Shown here: positions 31,358 to 40,771 of the stretch, in pieces
How positions within the stretch are numbered: the first letter of the stretch is position 1
Layout of the letters: every line of letters begins with the position of its first letter
Assembly: GCF_000025545.1 (NCBI RefSeq)
Contig: NC_013889.1
Location: forward strand, 737,501 to 801,500
Reading direction: 5' to 3'
Length of the DNA: 64,000 nucleotides
Origin: Thioalkalivibrio sp. K90mix
Lineage (GTDB): Bacteria > Pseudomonadota > Gammaproteobacteria > Ectothiorhodospirales > Ectothiorhodospiraceae
The notes under the pieces: model-generated
The model's input: only the letters and a program-made list of their open reading frames with translations
The model's database searches: none
Told to the model about the DNA's origin: nothing
Made by a program: the position numbers and the translations under genes

Positions 31358-31846
31358 ATGAAAGCGTTGCGCCGTTATCTGAAGAGTTTTCTGTTCTTTG
31401 AGCTGCTGCTGGGGCTGCGCCTGACGGGGCGCTACCTGCTAAGCCGAAAGTTCACCGTGCAGTATCCGGACGAGAAGACCCCGATGTCGCCGCGCTTCCG
31501 TGGCCTGCATGCGCTGCGTCGCTACCCGAACGGCGAGGAGCGCTGCATCGCCTGCAAACTGTGTGAGGCGGTCTGCCCGGCGCTGGCGATTACGATCGAT
31601 TCCGAGGAGCGCGCGGACGGTACGCGCCGCACCACGCGCTACGACATCGACCTGTTCAAGTGCATCTTCTGCGGCTTCTGCGAAGAGGCCTGCCCGGTCG
31701 ATTCCATCGTCGAGACGCACATCTTCGAGTACCACTTCGAAAACCGGGGCGAGCAGATCATGACCAAGGACAAGCTCCTGGCCATTGGTGACCGCTTCGA
31801 GAAAGAGATCGCCGAGGCCCGCGCGATCGACGCCCCGTACCGGTAA
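31358..31846 (+). CDS. nuoI: NADH-quinone oxidoreductase subunit I
   Basis: 162 residues with two [4Fe-4S] ferredoxin motifs, C63/C66/C69/C73 and C102/C105/C108/C112, which hold clusters N6a and N6b. The ATG at 31358 follows GAGGAG and gives the standard N-terminal amphipathic segment; the open frame further upstream is inside nuoH. Confidence 0.98.
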   Translation: MKALRRYLKSFLFFELLLGLRLTGRYLLSRKFTVQYPDEKTPMSPRFRGLHALRRYPNGEERCIACKLCEAVCPALAITIDSEERADGTRRTTRYDIDLFKCIFCGFCEEACPVDSIVETHIFEYHFENRGEQIMTKDKLLAIGDRFEKEIAEARAIDAPYR

Positions 31847-31861
31847 CGCAGGGAACGCCCC

Positions 31862-32515
31862 ATGACCTTCGAGTTGATCCTTTTCTATCTCTTCGGCGCG
31901 ATCCTGCTGGGCGGCGCCCTGGCGATGATCAGTGTGCGCAACCCGGTGCACGCGGCCCTGTTTCTGGTGCTGTGCTTTGTCGCGGCGGCCGCGGTCTGGC
32001 TGCTGGCCGAGGCCGAGTTCCTCGGCATCGTGCTGGTGCTCGTCTACGTGGGGGCGGTGATGGTGCTGTTCCTGTTCGTGGTGATGATGCTCGACATCAA
32101 TCTGGCCAAGCTGCGCGAGGGGTTCACCGAATACCTGCCGGTGGGGATTGTGGTCGCGGTCGCGATGGCCACCGTGCTGGTGGCCGTGATCACCCGCTAC
32201 ATCACGATGGATGTGCCGGAGCGTGCGGGGCCGGAATATGCCAACACCGAGGCCCTGGGCGCGATCCTCTACACCGAATATGTCTATCCGTTCGAGATCG
32301 CGGCGGTGATCCTGCTGGTGGCGATCATCGCGGCGATCTCGCTGACCATGCGCAAGCGTCCGGACAACAAGTCGATTGACCCGGGCCAGCAGATGGCGGT
32401 GTCGCGCGAAGGCCGGGTACGCATGGTCTCCATGGCCTCCGAGAAGAAGAAGTCACCGCGTCGTGGTGCCCAGGGCGGCGATGCGGATGGGCAGCAGGAC
32501 GACCCGTCGAAATAG
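31862..32515 (+). CDS. nuoJ: NADH-quinone oxidoreductase subunit J
   Basis: 217 residues with five membrane segments. RNPVHAALFLVLCFVAAA and the pi-bulge region around YVGAVMVLFLFVVMML identify NuoJ. The final ~45 residues are a hydrophilic basic and glycine-rich tail, longer than in many homologs. A 102-base gap with a GC hairpin separates it from nuoK. Confidence 0.95.
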   Translation: MTFELILFYLFGAILLGGALAMISVRNPVHAALFLVLCFVAAAAVWLLAEAEFLGIVLVLVYVGAVMVLFLFVVMMLDINLAKLREGFTEYLPVGIVVAVAMATVLVAVITRYITMDVPERAGPEYANTEALGAILYTEYVYPFEIAAVILLVAIIAAISLTMRKRPDNKSIDPGQQMAVSREGRVRMVSMASEKKKSPRRGAQGGDADGQQDDPSK

Positions 32516-32578
32516 CAATCCGGAAATAGGCAAACCGAGTAACTAGGCATTCCGGCCAGAGGTCGGGACCCGGACACC

Positions 32579-32596
32579 GGGGGCGGGTGCGCCCCC
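32579..32596 (+). other. GC hairpin between nuoJ and nuoK
   Basis: GGGGGCG pairs with CGCCCCC around a GGTG loop, 21 bases before the nuoK start. There is no T-run, so it is more likely an mRNA-stability or processing structure than a terminator. It marks the largest gap inside the nuo operon. Confidence 0.45.
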
Positions 32597-32617
32597 GAAA
32601 GAACTCAGGGCTAGAAC

Positions 32618-32923
32618 ATGATTACGCTAGAGCACTACCTGGTGCTGGCCGCGCTGTTGTTTTCGATCAGTGTGGCCGGGATCTTCCTGAACCGGAAAAA
32701 CGTGATCGTGCTGTTGATGTGCATCGAGCTGATGCTGCTCGCGGTGAACATCAATTTCATTGCCTTTTCGTTCTTCCTTCAGGACCTCGCGGGCCAAGTG
32801 TTCGTGTTCTTCATCCTGACCGTCGCCGCGGCCGAGGCGGCCATCGGCCTCGCCATCCTGGTGTTGCTGTTCCGTAATCGCGGAACCATCAACGTCCAGG
32901 ATCTGGACGCAATGAAGGGATAA
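32618..32923 (+). CDS. nuoK: NADH-quinone oxidoreductase subunit K
   Basis: 101 residues, three membrane segments, with the two buried glutamates of the family in [13 protein letters not shown] and [14 protein letters not shown]. Standard length. Proton-pathway subunit of the membrane arm, related to MrpC. Confidence 0.97.
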   Translation: MITLEHYLVLAALLFSISVAGIFLNRKNVIVLLMCIELMLLAVNINFIAFSFFLQDLAGQVFVFFILTVAAAEAAIGLAILVLLFRNRGTINVQDLDAMKG

Positions 32924-32929
32924 CGGGCC

Positions 32930-34933
32930 ATGGATACGATCTATCTACTTATCGTCCTGGCGCCGCTGTTCGGCGCGATCATCGCCGGCCTGTTCGGGCG
33001 TCAGATCGGCCGTACCGGGGCGCACAGCGTCACCATCCTCGGGGTGGCGGTCTCGTTCATCCTGTCGGTGGTGGTCTTCTGGGCCCACGTCTTCGGTGAT
33101 GCCGGGGTCTACAACGAGACCGTCTATACCTGGATGGTCTCCGACGGCATCCAGTTCGAGGTCGGGTTCCTGGTCGACAACCTGACCGCGATGATGATGC
33201 TGGTCGTCACCTTCGTCTCGCTGATGGTGCACATCTACACCATTGGCTACATGCAGGACGACCCCGGCTACCAGCGTTTCTTCGCCTACATCTCGCTGTT
33301 CACCTTCTCGATGCTGATGCTGGTGATGGCGAACAACTTCATGCAGTTGTTCTTTGGCTGGGAGGCCGTCGGCCTGGTCTCCTACCTGCTGATCGGCTTC
33401 TGGTACAAGCGCCCGACCGCGATCTACGCGAACATGAAGGCGTTCATCGTCAACCGGGTGGGAGACTTCGGGTTCCTGATCGGGATCGCCGCGCTGGTGT
33501 TCTACACCGGCAGCCTGAACTACGCCGATGTGTTCGCCGAAGGTCAGTCGATGAGCGAGGCGACCATAACCATCTGGCCGGGCTGGACCTTCGGCCTGCT
33601 GGATCTCGCGCTGATCTTCCTGTTCATTGGCGCGATGGGCAAATCTGCCCAGGTGCCGCTGCATGTCTGGCTGCCGGATTCGATGGAGGGCCCGACCCCG
33701 ATCTCCGCACTGATCCACGCGGCGACCATGGTGACCGCGGGTATCTTCATGGTGGCGCGCATGTCGCCGCTGTACGAGTTCTCGGTCCCGGCGCTGTCGT
33801 TCATCCTGATCATCGGGGCGATCACCGCGTTCTTCATGGGCCTGATCGGCCTGGTGCAGAACGACATCAAGCGAGTGGTGGCGTACTCCACGCTGTCGCA
33901 GCTGGGCTACATGACCGTGGCCCTGGGCGCCTCGGCCTACGCCGCCGGCCTGTTCCACCTGATGACGCACGCCTTCTTCAAGGCGCTGCTGTTCCTGGCC
34001 GCGGGCTCGGTGATCATCGCGATGCACCATTTGCAGGATATGCGCGCGATGGGTGGCTTGCGCCGGCACATGCCGATCACCTATGCGACCGCGCTGATCG
34101 GCTCGCTGGCGCTGATCGGTTTCCCGTTCTTCTCCGGGTTTTTCTCCAAGGACGCGATCATCGAGGCGGTCGGCTACTCCGAGATCCCGGGGGCGACGTT
34201 TGCCTACTGGCTGGTGCTGGCGGGCGTATTCGTGACCGCCCTGTACACGTTCCGCATGTTCTTCCTCGTCTTCCACGGCGAGGAACGCTACGACCAGGCG
34301 CACAAGTACATGCCGGATCACGGTGACGACCACGACGACGATCACCATCACGACCACGGCCCGCTGCAGCCCAAGGAATCACCGTGGGTGGTGACGGTGC
34401 CCTTGATCCTGCTGGCGATCCCGTCGGTGGTGGCCGGCTACTTCATTGGCCCGATGCTGTTTGGGGACTTCTTCGCCGACAGCCTGTTTGTGCTGCCGGA
34501 GCAGGACGTGCTGGCGACCAAGGGCGAGACCTACACCGGGGTGATCGGCTTCGTGCTGCACGGCCTGATGCTGCCGGCGTTCTGGCTGGCGATGGCCGGC
34601 CTGGCGACGGCCTGGTACCTGTACATGAAGCGCCCGGAACTGCCTGCGGTGATCGCAGAACGCCTGAAGCTGGGTGTGCGCGTCCTTGAGGACAAGTACG
34701 GCTTCGACCGCTTCAACGACTGGTTCTTCGCAGGCGGGACCGTCCGTCTGGGCCGTGCGCTGTGGCGCTATGGTGATGCGCTGATCATCGACGGGCTGCT
34801 GGTCAATGGCACCGCGCGCTCGGTGGGCTGGATCTCGGCGCGCATCCGCCACATGCAGTCCGGCTTCCTCTACCACTACGCGTTCGTGATGATCATCGGC
34901 CTGCTGGTCCTGATGTTCGCCTTCGTGATCTGA
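32930..34933 (+). CDS. nuoL: NADH-quinone oxidoreductase subunit L
   Basis: 667 residues, an antiporter-like subunit of the distal proton-pumping arm with a long C-terminal lateral helix. Conserved blocks FFGWEAVGLVSYLLIGFWY, KSAQVPLHVWLPDSMEGPTP and FKALLFLAAGS are present. Residues about 461-477 form a His/Asp-rich loop (DHGDDHDDDHHHDH) between membrane helices. Confidence 0.98.
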   Translation: MDTIYLLIVLAPLFGAIIAGLFGRQIGRTGAHSVTILGVAVSFILSVVVFWAHVFGDAGVYNETVYTWMVSDGIQFEVGFLVDNLTAMMMLVVTFVSLMVHIYTIGYMQDDPGYQRFFAYISLFTFSMLMLVMANNFMQLFFGWEAVGLVSYLLIGFWYKRPTAIYANMKAFIVNRVGDFGFLIGIAALVFYTGSLNYADVFAEGQSMSEATITIWPGWTFGLLDLALIFLFIGAMGKSAQVPLHVWLPDSMEGPTPISALIHAATMVTAGIFMVARMSPLYEFSVPALSFILIIGAITAFFMGLIGLVQNDIKRVVAYSTLSQLGYMTVALGASAYAAGLFHLMTHAFFKALLFLAAGSVIIAMHHLQDMRAMGGLRRHMPITYATALIGSLALIGFPFFSGFFSKDAIIEAVGYSEIPGATFAYWLVLAGVFVTALYTFRMFFLVFHGEERYDQAHKYMPDHGDDHDDDHHHDHGPLQPKESPWVVTVPLILLAIPSVVAGYFIGPMLFGDFFADSLFVLPEQDVLATKGETYTGVIGFVLHGLMLPAFWLAMAGLATAWYLYMKRPELPAVIAERLKLGVRVLEDKYGFDRFNDWFFAGGTVRLGRALWRYGDALIIDGLLVNGTARSVGWISARIRHMQSGFLYHYAFVMIIGLLVLMFAFVI

Positions 34934-34985
34934 GCGGCTTCGACACCCATGCGCTCGAAGCCCATCGCTGTTTCAAGGAACGACC

Positions 34986-36500
34986 ATGTTTGCTGACTGG
35001 CCTATCTTGAGTCTGTTGATCTGGCTGCCGATTCTCGGCGGCTTCCTGGTGCTTGCCGCCGGGCGCGATGCGCCCCATGTGGCGCGGCGGCTCGGGCTCG
35101 CGGTGGCCGTCGCGACCTTTGTGGCCAGTCTGCCGCTGTGGTTCGCGTTCGAACGTGGCACCGCGGAGATGCAGTTCCAGGAACTGGCCTCGTGGATCCC
35201 CGCGTTCAACGTGAACTACCACCTGGGCGTGGACGGGATCTCCATGCCGCTGATCCTGCTGACCACGCTGATCACCGTAATCGTGATCATTGCCGCCTGG
35301 GAGTCGGTGAAGGATCGGATCGCCTACTACATGTCGGCGATGCTGGTGATGGAAGGCCTGATGATCGGCATGTTTGCGGCGATGGACGCGGTGCTGTTCT
35401 ACGTGTTCTTCGAGGCGATGCTGATTCCGATGTTTCTGGTGATCGGGATCTGGGGCGGGCCGCGGCGCGTCTATGCGACCATCAAGTTCTTCCTCTATAC
35501 CTTCCTGGGTTCGGTGTTCATGCTGGTCGCGCTGATCTGGATGTACATCCAGTCCGGCAGCTTCCTGATCCAGGACTTCCATGCCCTGCAGATCGGCATG
35601 ACCGCGCAGATATTGATCTTCCTCGCCTTCTTCATGGCGTTCGCGGTGAAGATCCCGATGTTCCCGGTGCATACCTGGCTGCCGGATGCGCACGTCGAGG
35701 CGCCTACCGGCGGCTCGGTGATCCTGGCCGCGATCATGCTGAAGATCGGCGGCTACGGCTTCCTGCGCTTTTCGCTGCCGATTACCCCGGATGCCTCGGC
35801 GGTGCTGGATACGCTGATGATCGTGCTGTCGCTGATCGCGATCGTGTACATCGGCCTGGTGGCGCTGATCCAGAGCGACATGAAGAAGCTGATCGCCTAT
35901 TCGTCGATCGCGCACATGGGTTTTGTGACCCTGGGCTTCTTCCTCGCGTTCTACATCTACCGCAATACCGGTGACTGGGAAGGCGCCTCGCTGGGTATCG
36001 CCGGCGGCATGGTGCAGATGATCTCGCACGGCTTTATCTCGGCGGCGATGTTCCTCGCGGTCGGCGTGCTGTACGACCGTCTGCACAGCCGGCAGATCTC
36101 GGACTACGGTGGTGTGGTGAACACCATGCCCTGGTTTGCCGCGTTCTTTGTGCTGTTCGCGATGGCGAACACTGGCCTGCCGGGCACCTCCGGCTTCGTC
36201 GGCGAGTTCATGGTCATCCTGGCGGCGTTCAAGGCGGACTTCTGGATTGCCTTCCTGGCCGCGACCACGCTGATCCTGGCCGCCGGCTACACCCTGTGGC
36301 TGGTCAAGCGCGTGATCTTCGGTGCGGTGGCCAACGACAACGTGGCTGGTCTGTCCGACATGAACCGCCGCGAGTTCTTCCTGATGGGCGTGCTGGCCTT
36401 CTTCACCCTGCTGCTGGGTGTGTGGCCGGCGCCGCTGCTGGATGTGATGAACGCGACCATCGACCACCTCGTGGCGCATATCGCGCACTCGAAGCTCTGA
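34986..36500 (+). CDS. nuoM: NADH-quinone oxidoreductase subunit M
   Basis: 504 residues, about 14 membrane segments. Conserved [30 protein letters not shown] and [20 protein letters not shown] blocks are present; the glutamate in FFEAML and the lysine in FAVKIP are the proton-channel residues of the family. Second antiporter-like subunit. AAGGA precedes the start. Confidence 0.98.
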   Translation: MFADWPILSLLIWLPILGGFLVLAAGRDAPHVARRLGLAVAVATFVASLPLWFAFERGTAEMQFQELASWIPAFNVNYHLGVDGISMPLILLTTLITVIVIIAAWESVKDRIAYYMSAMLVMEGLMIGMFAAMDAVLFYVFFEAMLIPMFLVIGIWGGPRRVYATIKFFLYTFLGSVFMLVALIWMYIQSGSFLIQDFHALQIGMTAQILIFLAFFMAFAVKIPMFPVHTWLPDAHVEAPTGGSVILAAIMLKIGGYGFLRFSLPITPDASAVLDTLMIVLSLIAIVYIGLVALIQSDMKKLIAYSSIAHMGFVTLGFFLAFYIYRNTGDWEGASLGIAGGMVQMISHGFISAAMFLAVGVLYDRLHSRQISDYGGVVNTMPWFAAFFVLFAMANTGLPGTSGFVGEFMVILAAFKADFWIAFLAATTLILAAGYTLWLVKRVIFGAVANDNVAGLSDMNRREFFLMGVLAFFTLLLGVWPAPLLDVMNATIDHLVAHIAHSKL

Positions 36501-36513
36501 ACGGACGCCTGAC

Positions 36514-37962
36514 ATGACTTTCGAGATCCCCAACTTCCTACCCGCCGTGCCCGAGATGTTCGTGCTCGGAATGGCGTGCCTGATCCTGGTGATCGACGCG
36601 TTCCTGCCGGATTCGCGGCGCGACATCACCTACGGCCTGGTGCAGGCGACCCTGGTCGCGGCCGCCGGTCTGACCCTGTGGATGATGGGTCCGGAGACGG
36701 TGCTGACCTTCTCGGACAGCTTCGTGAAGGATCCGATGGCGGACATCCTGAAGGTCGCGGTCTACGTGACCAGCTTCCTGGTGTTCCTGTATGCGCGTCC
36801 GTACCTGATGGAACGCGGGATCCACAAGGGCGAGTTCTACATCCTGGGCCTGTTCGCCGTGCTCGGGATGATGATCATGATCTCCGGGCATAACCTGCTG
36901 ACGCTGTACCTGGGTCTGGAGCTGCTGTCGCTGTCGTCCTATGCGCTGGTTGCGTTCTGGCGCGACAACACCCGCGCGACCGAGGCGGCGATGAAGTACT
37001 TCGTGCTGGGCGCGCTGGCCTCCGGTCTGCTGCTCTACGGCATGTCCATGATCTACGGCATGACCGGCTCGCTGGATATCGCGGTCATTGCCGCCGAGCT
37101 GACGGCCGCGGACGAGAGCCTCAACATCCCGCTGGTCTTTGGTCTGGTGTTCCTGGTGGTCGCGATCGCGTTCAAGCTGGGGGCGGTGCCGTTCCACATG
37201 TGGGTGCCGGACGTCTACGACGGCGCCCCGACGGCGGTCACGCTATTCATCGCGACTGCGCCGAAGATCGCCGCGTTTGCCTTCCTGATGCGCCTGCTGG
37301 TGGAGGGCATGGGTCCGATGCATGCCGACTGGCAGGGCATGTTCGTGATCCTGGCCGTGCTGTCGCTGGCGGTGGGGAACGTGATCGCGATTGCGCAGAC
37401 CAGCATCAAGCGCATGCTGGCCTACTCGACCATCGCCCATGTCGGCTTCGTGTTCATGGGCATCCTGGCCGGGACCGACAGCGGCTACGCCTCGGCGATG
37501 TTCTACGTGATCGTCTACGCGATCACCGCGGCCGGTGGCTTCGGCATGATCGTGTTCCTGTCGCGCAAGGGCTATGAGGCGGACCAGATCGATGACTTCA
37601 AGGGCCTGGCCAAGCGCAACCCGTGGTTCGCGTTCATCATGCTGCTGCTGCTGTTTTCGATGGCAGGTGTTCCGCCGACGGTCGGCTTCTACGCGAAGCT
37701 CGCGGTGATCCAGGCCGCGGTGGGTGCGGATCTGGTCTGGCTGGCGATTGTTGCCGTGATCTTCTCGATCATTGGCGCCTTCTACTACCTGCGCGTGGTC
37801 AAGATGATGTTCTTCGATGACCCGCAGGAAGACGCAAAGGAGCCGATTCAGCCTTCTGGCGCGCTTGCCGCCGCGCTCAGCATTAACGGGCTGGCAGTGC
37901 TGCTTCTTGGAATTTTTCCGGGCCTGCTGTTGTCTGTCACCCACTACGCAATCATGGGCTAA
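36514..37962 (+). CDS. nuoN: NADH-quinone oxidoreductase subunit N
   Basis: 482 residues, third antiporter-like subunit. [38 protein letters not shown] and the C-terminal [15 protein letters not shown] are typical. It closes the 14-subunit set nuoA-N and is followed after three bases by a DUF2818 gene. Confidence 0.98.
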   Translation: MTFEIPNFLPAVPEMFVLGMACLILVIDAFLPDSRRDITYGLVQATLVAAAGLTLWMMGPETVLTFSDSFVKDPMADILKVAVYVTSFLVFLYARPYLMERGIHKGEFYILGLFAVLGMMIMISGHNLLTLYLGLELLSLSSYALVAFWRDNTRATEAAMKYFVLGALASGLLLYGMSMIYGMTGSLDIAVIAAELTAADESLNIPLVFGLVFLVVAIAFKLGAVPFHMWVPDVYDGAPTAVTLFIATAPKIAAFAFLMRLLVEGMGPMHADWQGMFVILAVLSLAVGNVIAIAQTSIKRMLAYSTIAHVGFVFMGILAGTDSGYASAMFYVIVYAITAAGGFGMIVFLSRKGYEADQIDDFKGLAKRNPWFAFIMLLLLFSMAGVPPTVGFYAKLAVIQAAVGADLVWLAIVAVIFSIIGAFYYLRVVKMMFFDDPQEDAKEPIQPSGALAAALSINGLAVLLLGIFPGLLLSVTHYAIMG

Positions 37963-37965
37963 GTC

Positions 37966-38310
37966 GTGACACAGTGGATTCCGTTTGAAGTTCTGGTCTG
38001 GGGTTTTGTCGTTGTCGCCTTTATCTCGGCGAACCTGCCCTGGCTCACCGAGCGCATCGGCCTGATGGTGCCGCCGGCCAGTGGCGTGAAGGGTCCCTGG
38101 ACCCGTATCTTCGAATGGGCCGGGCTTTATCTGCTGGTAGGCCTGATCGGAAAGGGCCTGGAGTTTCAGGCCACCGGCGGCATCCATACGCAGGGATGGG
38201 AGTTCTATGTGATCACCCTGTCGCTGTTCGCGGTCTTCGCGCTGCCCGGGTACATCTGGCGCTATGATCTCCGGCAGCACCTGCGGACTCGTGCACACCG
38301 CTCGCGGTAA
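37966..38310 (+). CDS. DUF2818 family membrane protein
   Basis: 114 residues, GTG start three bases after nuoN. Four likely membrane segments; the family signature includes SANLPWLTER near residue 21 and a C-terminal PGYIWRYDL. DUF2818 genes are often found directly behind nuoN in Beta- and Gammaproteobacteria, so a role in complex I assembly or stability is plausible but unproven. Confidence 0.85.
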   Translation: MTQWIPFEVLVWGFVVVAFISANLPWLTERIGLMVPPASGVKGPWTRIFEWAGLYLLVGLIGKGLEFQATGGIHTQGWEFYVITLSLFAVFALPGYIWRYDLRQHLRTRAHRSR

Positions 38311-38368
38311 GGGAATCGGCGCGGCTGCGCGAGGGGCCTCCGGGTCGGGAAAAATCTCGCGCTTTTCC

Positions 38369-38397
38369 TTGCAGGGCTCAACCCTCTTTGCTATAGT
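38369..38397 (+). promoter_or_regulatory. Promoter of the initiator tRNA
   Basis: TTGCAG (38369-38374) and TATAGT (38392-38397) are separated by 17 bases, and the tRNA begins 14 bases after the -10 box. Confidence 0.75.
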
Positions 38398-38410
38398 TTC
38401 GCGTCTCGGA

Positions 38411-38487
38411 TGCGGGGTGGAGCAGTCTGGCAGCTCGTCGGGCTCATAACCCGAAGGTCGCAGGTTCAAATCCTGCCCCCGCTACCA
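38411..38487 (+). tRNA. Initiator tRNA-fMet(CAT)
   Basis: 77 bases with encoded CCA. The anticodon arm has the three consecutive G-C pairs of initiator tRNAs (GGGCTCATAACCC). The 1-72 position is unpaired as required for formylation, here T opposite T rather than the usual C-A. It stands at the head of the rimP-nusA-infB cluster, as metY does in E. coli. Confidence 0.95.
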
Positions 38488-38497
38488 ATTTTCAGAG

Positions 38498-38520
38498 AGG
38501 CCCCATATGGGGCCTTTTTG
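38498..38520 (+). terminator. Intrinsic terminator after tRNA-fMet
   Basis: AGGCCCC and GGGGCCT pair around ATAT, followed by TTTTT. It begins 11 bases after the tRNA. Confidence 0.88.
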
Positions 38521-38613
38521 TTAGGCAGGTCCGTTGTGACGGTCTTGCCGGGCTGCGCTCCCGCGCGCCAAGCAGTCAGTACGACTGGCTGCGGTCATCG
38601 CTGAGGTGTTCGA

Positions 38614-38636
38614 GGGGCGTTTATCGCCCTTTTTTT
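38614..38636 (+). terminator. Second intrinsic terminator before rimP
   Basis: GGGCG pairs with CGCCC around a five-base loop and is followed by seven T residues. It lies 53 bases before the rimP start and may be an attenuator for the rimP-nusA-infB operon. Confidence 0.7.
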
Positions 38637-38688
38637 GTTTCCGGACCCCGGAAAGGGCCGGTTCGTCAATCGTTCCGAGTGGAGTCAC

Positions 38689-39144
38689 GTGGCGGAAAAG
38701 CCCGAACAATTGAAGACACTGCTGGCCCCGGTGGTCGAGGGGCAGGGGTTTGTGTTCTGGGGGCTGGAGTACCACCCCGGTTCCAAGCCTGTGATGCTGC
38801 GCATCTACATCGACAGTCCGGAAGGGGTGACGGTGGATGACTGCGCGCTGGTGAGCGAACAGGCCGGTGCGGTGCTCGAGGTTGAACAGGCCCTGCGCGG
38901 CAATTACACCCTGGAGGTCTCCAGTCCGGGTATCGAGCGGCCGCTGTTCACGCCCGATCAGTACCGGGGCTATATCGGCCACCCGGTGAAGGTACGCCTG
39001 AGCTGGCCGGAACACGGGCGGCGGAACTACCGCGGCACGCTGATTGGCGTGGACGAGGAGATGATCGAAGTCGAGGTCGACGGCACGGGCTACGAGCTGC
39101 CGTTGAACGCTATCCACAATGCGCGGGTCCTGGAACAGCTGTAG
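38689..39144 (+). CDS. rimP: Ribosome maturation factor RimP
   Basis: 151 residues from a GTG at 38689 with GGAG upstream; this matches E. coli RimP (150 residues), whereas the longer frame would run into the upstream terminator. Two-domain family with LEVSSPGIERPLF (residues about 76-89) as the signature. It acts in 30S subunit maturation. First protein gene of the nusA-infB operon. Confidence 0.93.
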   Translation: MAEKPEQLKTLLAPVVEGQGFVFWGLEYHPGSKPVMLRIYIDSPEGVTVDDCALVSEQAGAVLEVEQALRGNYTLEVSSPGIERPLFTPDQYRGYIGHPVKVRLSWPEHGRRNYRGTLIGVDEEMIEVEVDGTGYELPLNAIHNARVLEQL

Positions 39145-39203
39145 GCCGGCGCGCGGTTTTTGTTGAATCGGCGGGTAACCGCCGAGGTGCGGAGAGACAA
39201 GAG

Positions 39204-40691
39204 ATGAACAAGGAGATCCTGCTGGTCGCGGATGCCGTGGCGAACGAGAAGGGTGTCGACAAAGACATTATTTTCGATGCCCTGGAATCGGCATTGGCCA
39301 TGGCGACCCGCAAGTACCATGGCGGCAAGATGGACGTGCGCGTGAGCATCGACCGTGAGGAAGGTGACTACGAGGCCTTCCGTCGCTGGACCGTGGTCGA
39401 TGACGAGGACCCCGAGTTCGAGTCCCCGGAGTACCAGATCCTGCTCTCCTACGCGCAGCAGAAAAACCCCGATGCGCAGGTCGGTGACGTGATCGAGGAG
39501 CCGGTGGAGGCCGTGGATTTCGGCCGTATCGCCGCGCAGACTGCGAAGCAGGTGATCGTGCAGAAGGTGCGCGAGGCCGAGCGCGCCAAGGTGGTCGAGG
39601 AGTACCAGGACCGCGTGGGAACGCTGGTGATGGGTATCGTCAAGCGCACCGACCGCAACGGCACCTACGTCGATCTTGGCAACAACGCCGAGGCCCTGAT
39701 CCCGCGCGAACACATGATCCCGCGCGAGACCGTGCGCACCAATGACCGCCTGCGCGGCTATCTCAAGGAGATCCGGCCCGACGCGCGTGGGCCGCAGTTG
39801 ATCCTGAGCCGTAGCGCGCCGGAGTTCCTGATCGAACTGTTCAAGCTCGAGGTGCCGGAGGTCGGGCAGGAGATCATCGACATCATGGGGGCGGCGCGTG
39901 ATCCGGGCCAGCGTGCGAAGATCGCGGTGCGCTCCAACGACCCGCGCCTGGACCCGGTCGGTGCCTGCGTCGGCATGCGCGGTTCGCGTGTGCAGTCGGT
40001 GTCCAACGAGTTGGCGGGCGAGCGCATCGACATCATCGTCTGGGACGAGAATCCGGCCCAGTTCGTGATCAACGCGATGTCCCCGGCCGAGGTCCTGTCG
40101 ATCGTGGTCGACGAGGACAAGCAGTCGATGGACATCGCGGTCGAAGAAGACAAACTCTCCCTGGCCATCGGCCGCGGCGGGCAGAATATCCGCCTGGCCT
40201 CCCAGCTGACCGGCTGGGAGCTGAACGTGATGACCGAGGAACAGGCAGCCGAGAAGAGCGAGGCCGAGGCCCAGCAGCTGGTGACCTTCTTCATGGAGGC
40301 GCTGGATGTGGACGAGGAAGTGGCCGGCATCCTGGTGCAGGAAGGGTTCAGCACGCTGGACGAGGTGGCCTATGTCGACGAGGCCGAACTGCTGGCGATC
40401 GAGGAGTTCGACGAGGACATCGTGGCCGAGCTGCGCAACCGTGCCAGCGACGCCCTGCTGACCCGCGCGATCGCGGGCGGCGAAAACTACCAGCCTGCCG
40501 AGGATCTGCTGAGCATGGACGGTATGACCCAGGGCGTGGCCAACAAGCTGGCCTCGCATGGTGTCTGCACCATGGAAGACCTCGCGGAGCAGGCAGCCGA
40601 CGACGTGGTCGAAATGACCGGATTGAGCACGGAAGAGGCGTCCGAGCTGATTATGACGGCGCGCGCCCCGTGGTTTGAAACCGGGGAATAA
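39204..40691 (+). CDS. nusA: Transcription termination/antitermination protein NusA
   Basis: 495 residues, identical in length to E. coli NusA. N-terminal polymerase-binding domain, S1 domain (about 138-200), two KH domains (GACVGMRGSRVQSV and LAIGRGGQNIRLA) and two C-terminal acidic repeats. It modulates pausing, rho-dependent termination and rRNA antitermination. GGAGAGACAAGAG upstream supplies the ribosome-binding site. Confidence 0.98.
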   Translation: MNKEILLVADAVANEKGVDKDIIFDALESALAMATRKYHGGKMDVRVSIDREEGDYEAFRRWTVVDDEDPEFESPEYQILLSYAQQKNPDAQVGDVIEEPVEAVDFGRIAAQTAKQVIVQKVREAERAKVVEEYQDRVGTLVMGIVKRTDRNGTYVDLGNNAEALIPREHMIPRETVRTNDRLRGYLKEIRPDARGPQLILSRSAPEFLIELFKLEVPEVGQEIIDIMGAARDPGQRAKIAVRSNDPRLDPVGACVGMRGSRVQSVSNELAGERIDIIVWDENPAQFVINAMSPAEVLSIVVDEDKQSMDIAVEEDKLSLAIGRGGQNIRLASQLTGWELNVMTEEQAAEKSEAEAQQLVTFFMEALDVDEEVAGILVQEGFSTLDEVAYVDEAELLAIEEFDEDIVAELRNRASDALLTRAIAGGENYQPAEDLLSMDGMTQGVANKLASHGVCTMEDLAEQAADDVVEMTGLSTEEASELIMTARAPWFETGE

Positions 40692-40771
40692 CCCCCGGAC
40701 GAAGAATCGCGAAGCCCGTGTGACAGGCCGTCGGCTGGCCTGAAAAGAATATGGAATGGAGGTAAGGCGCC

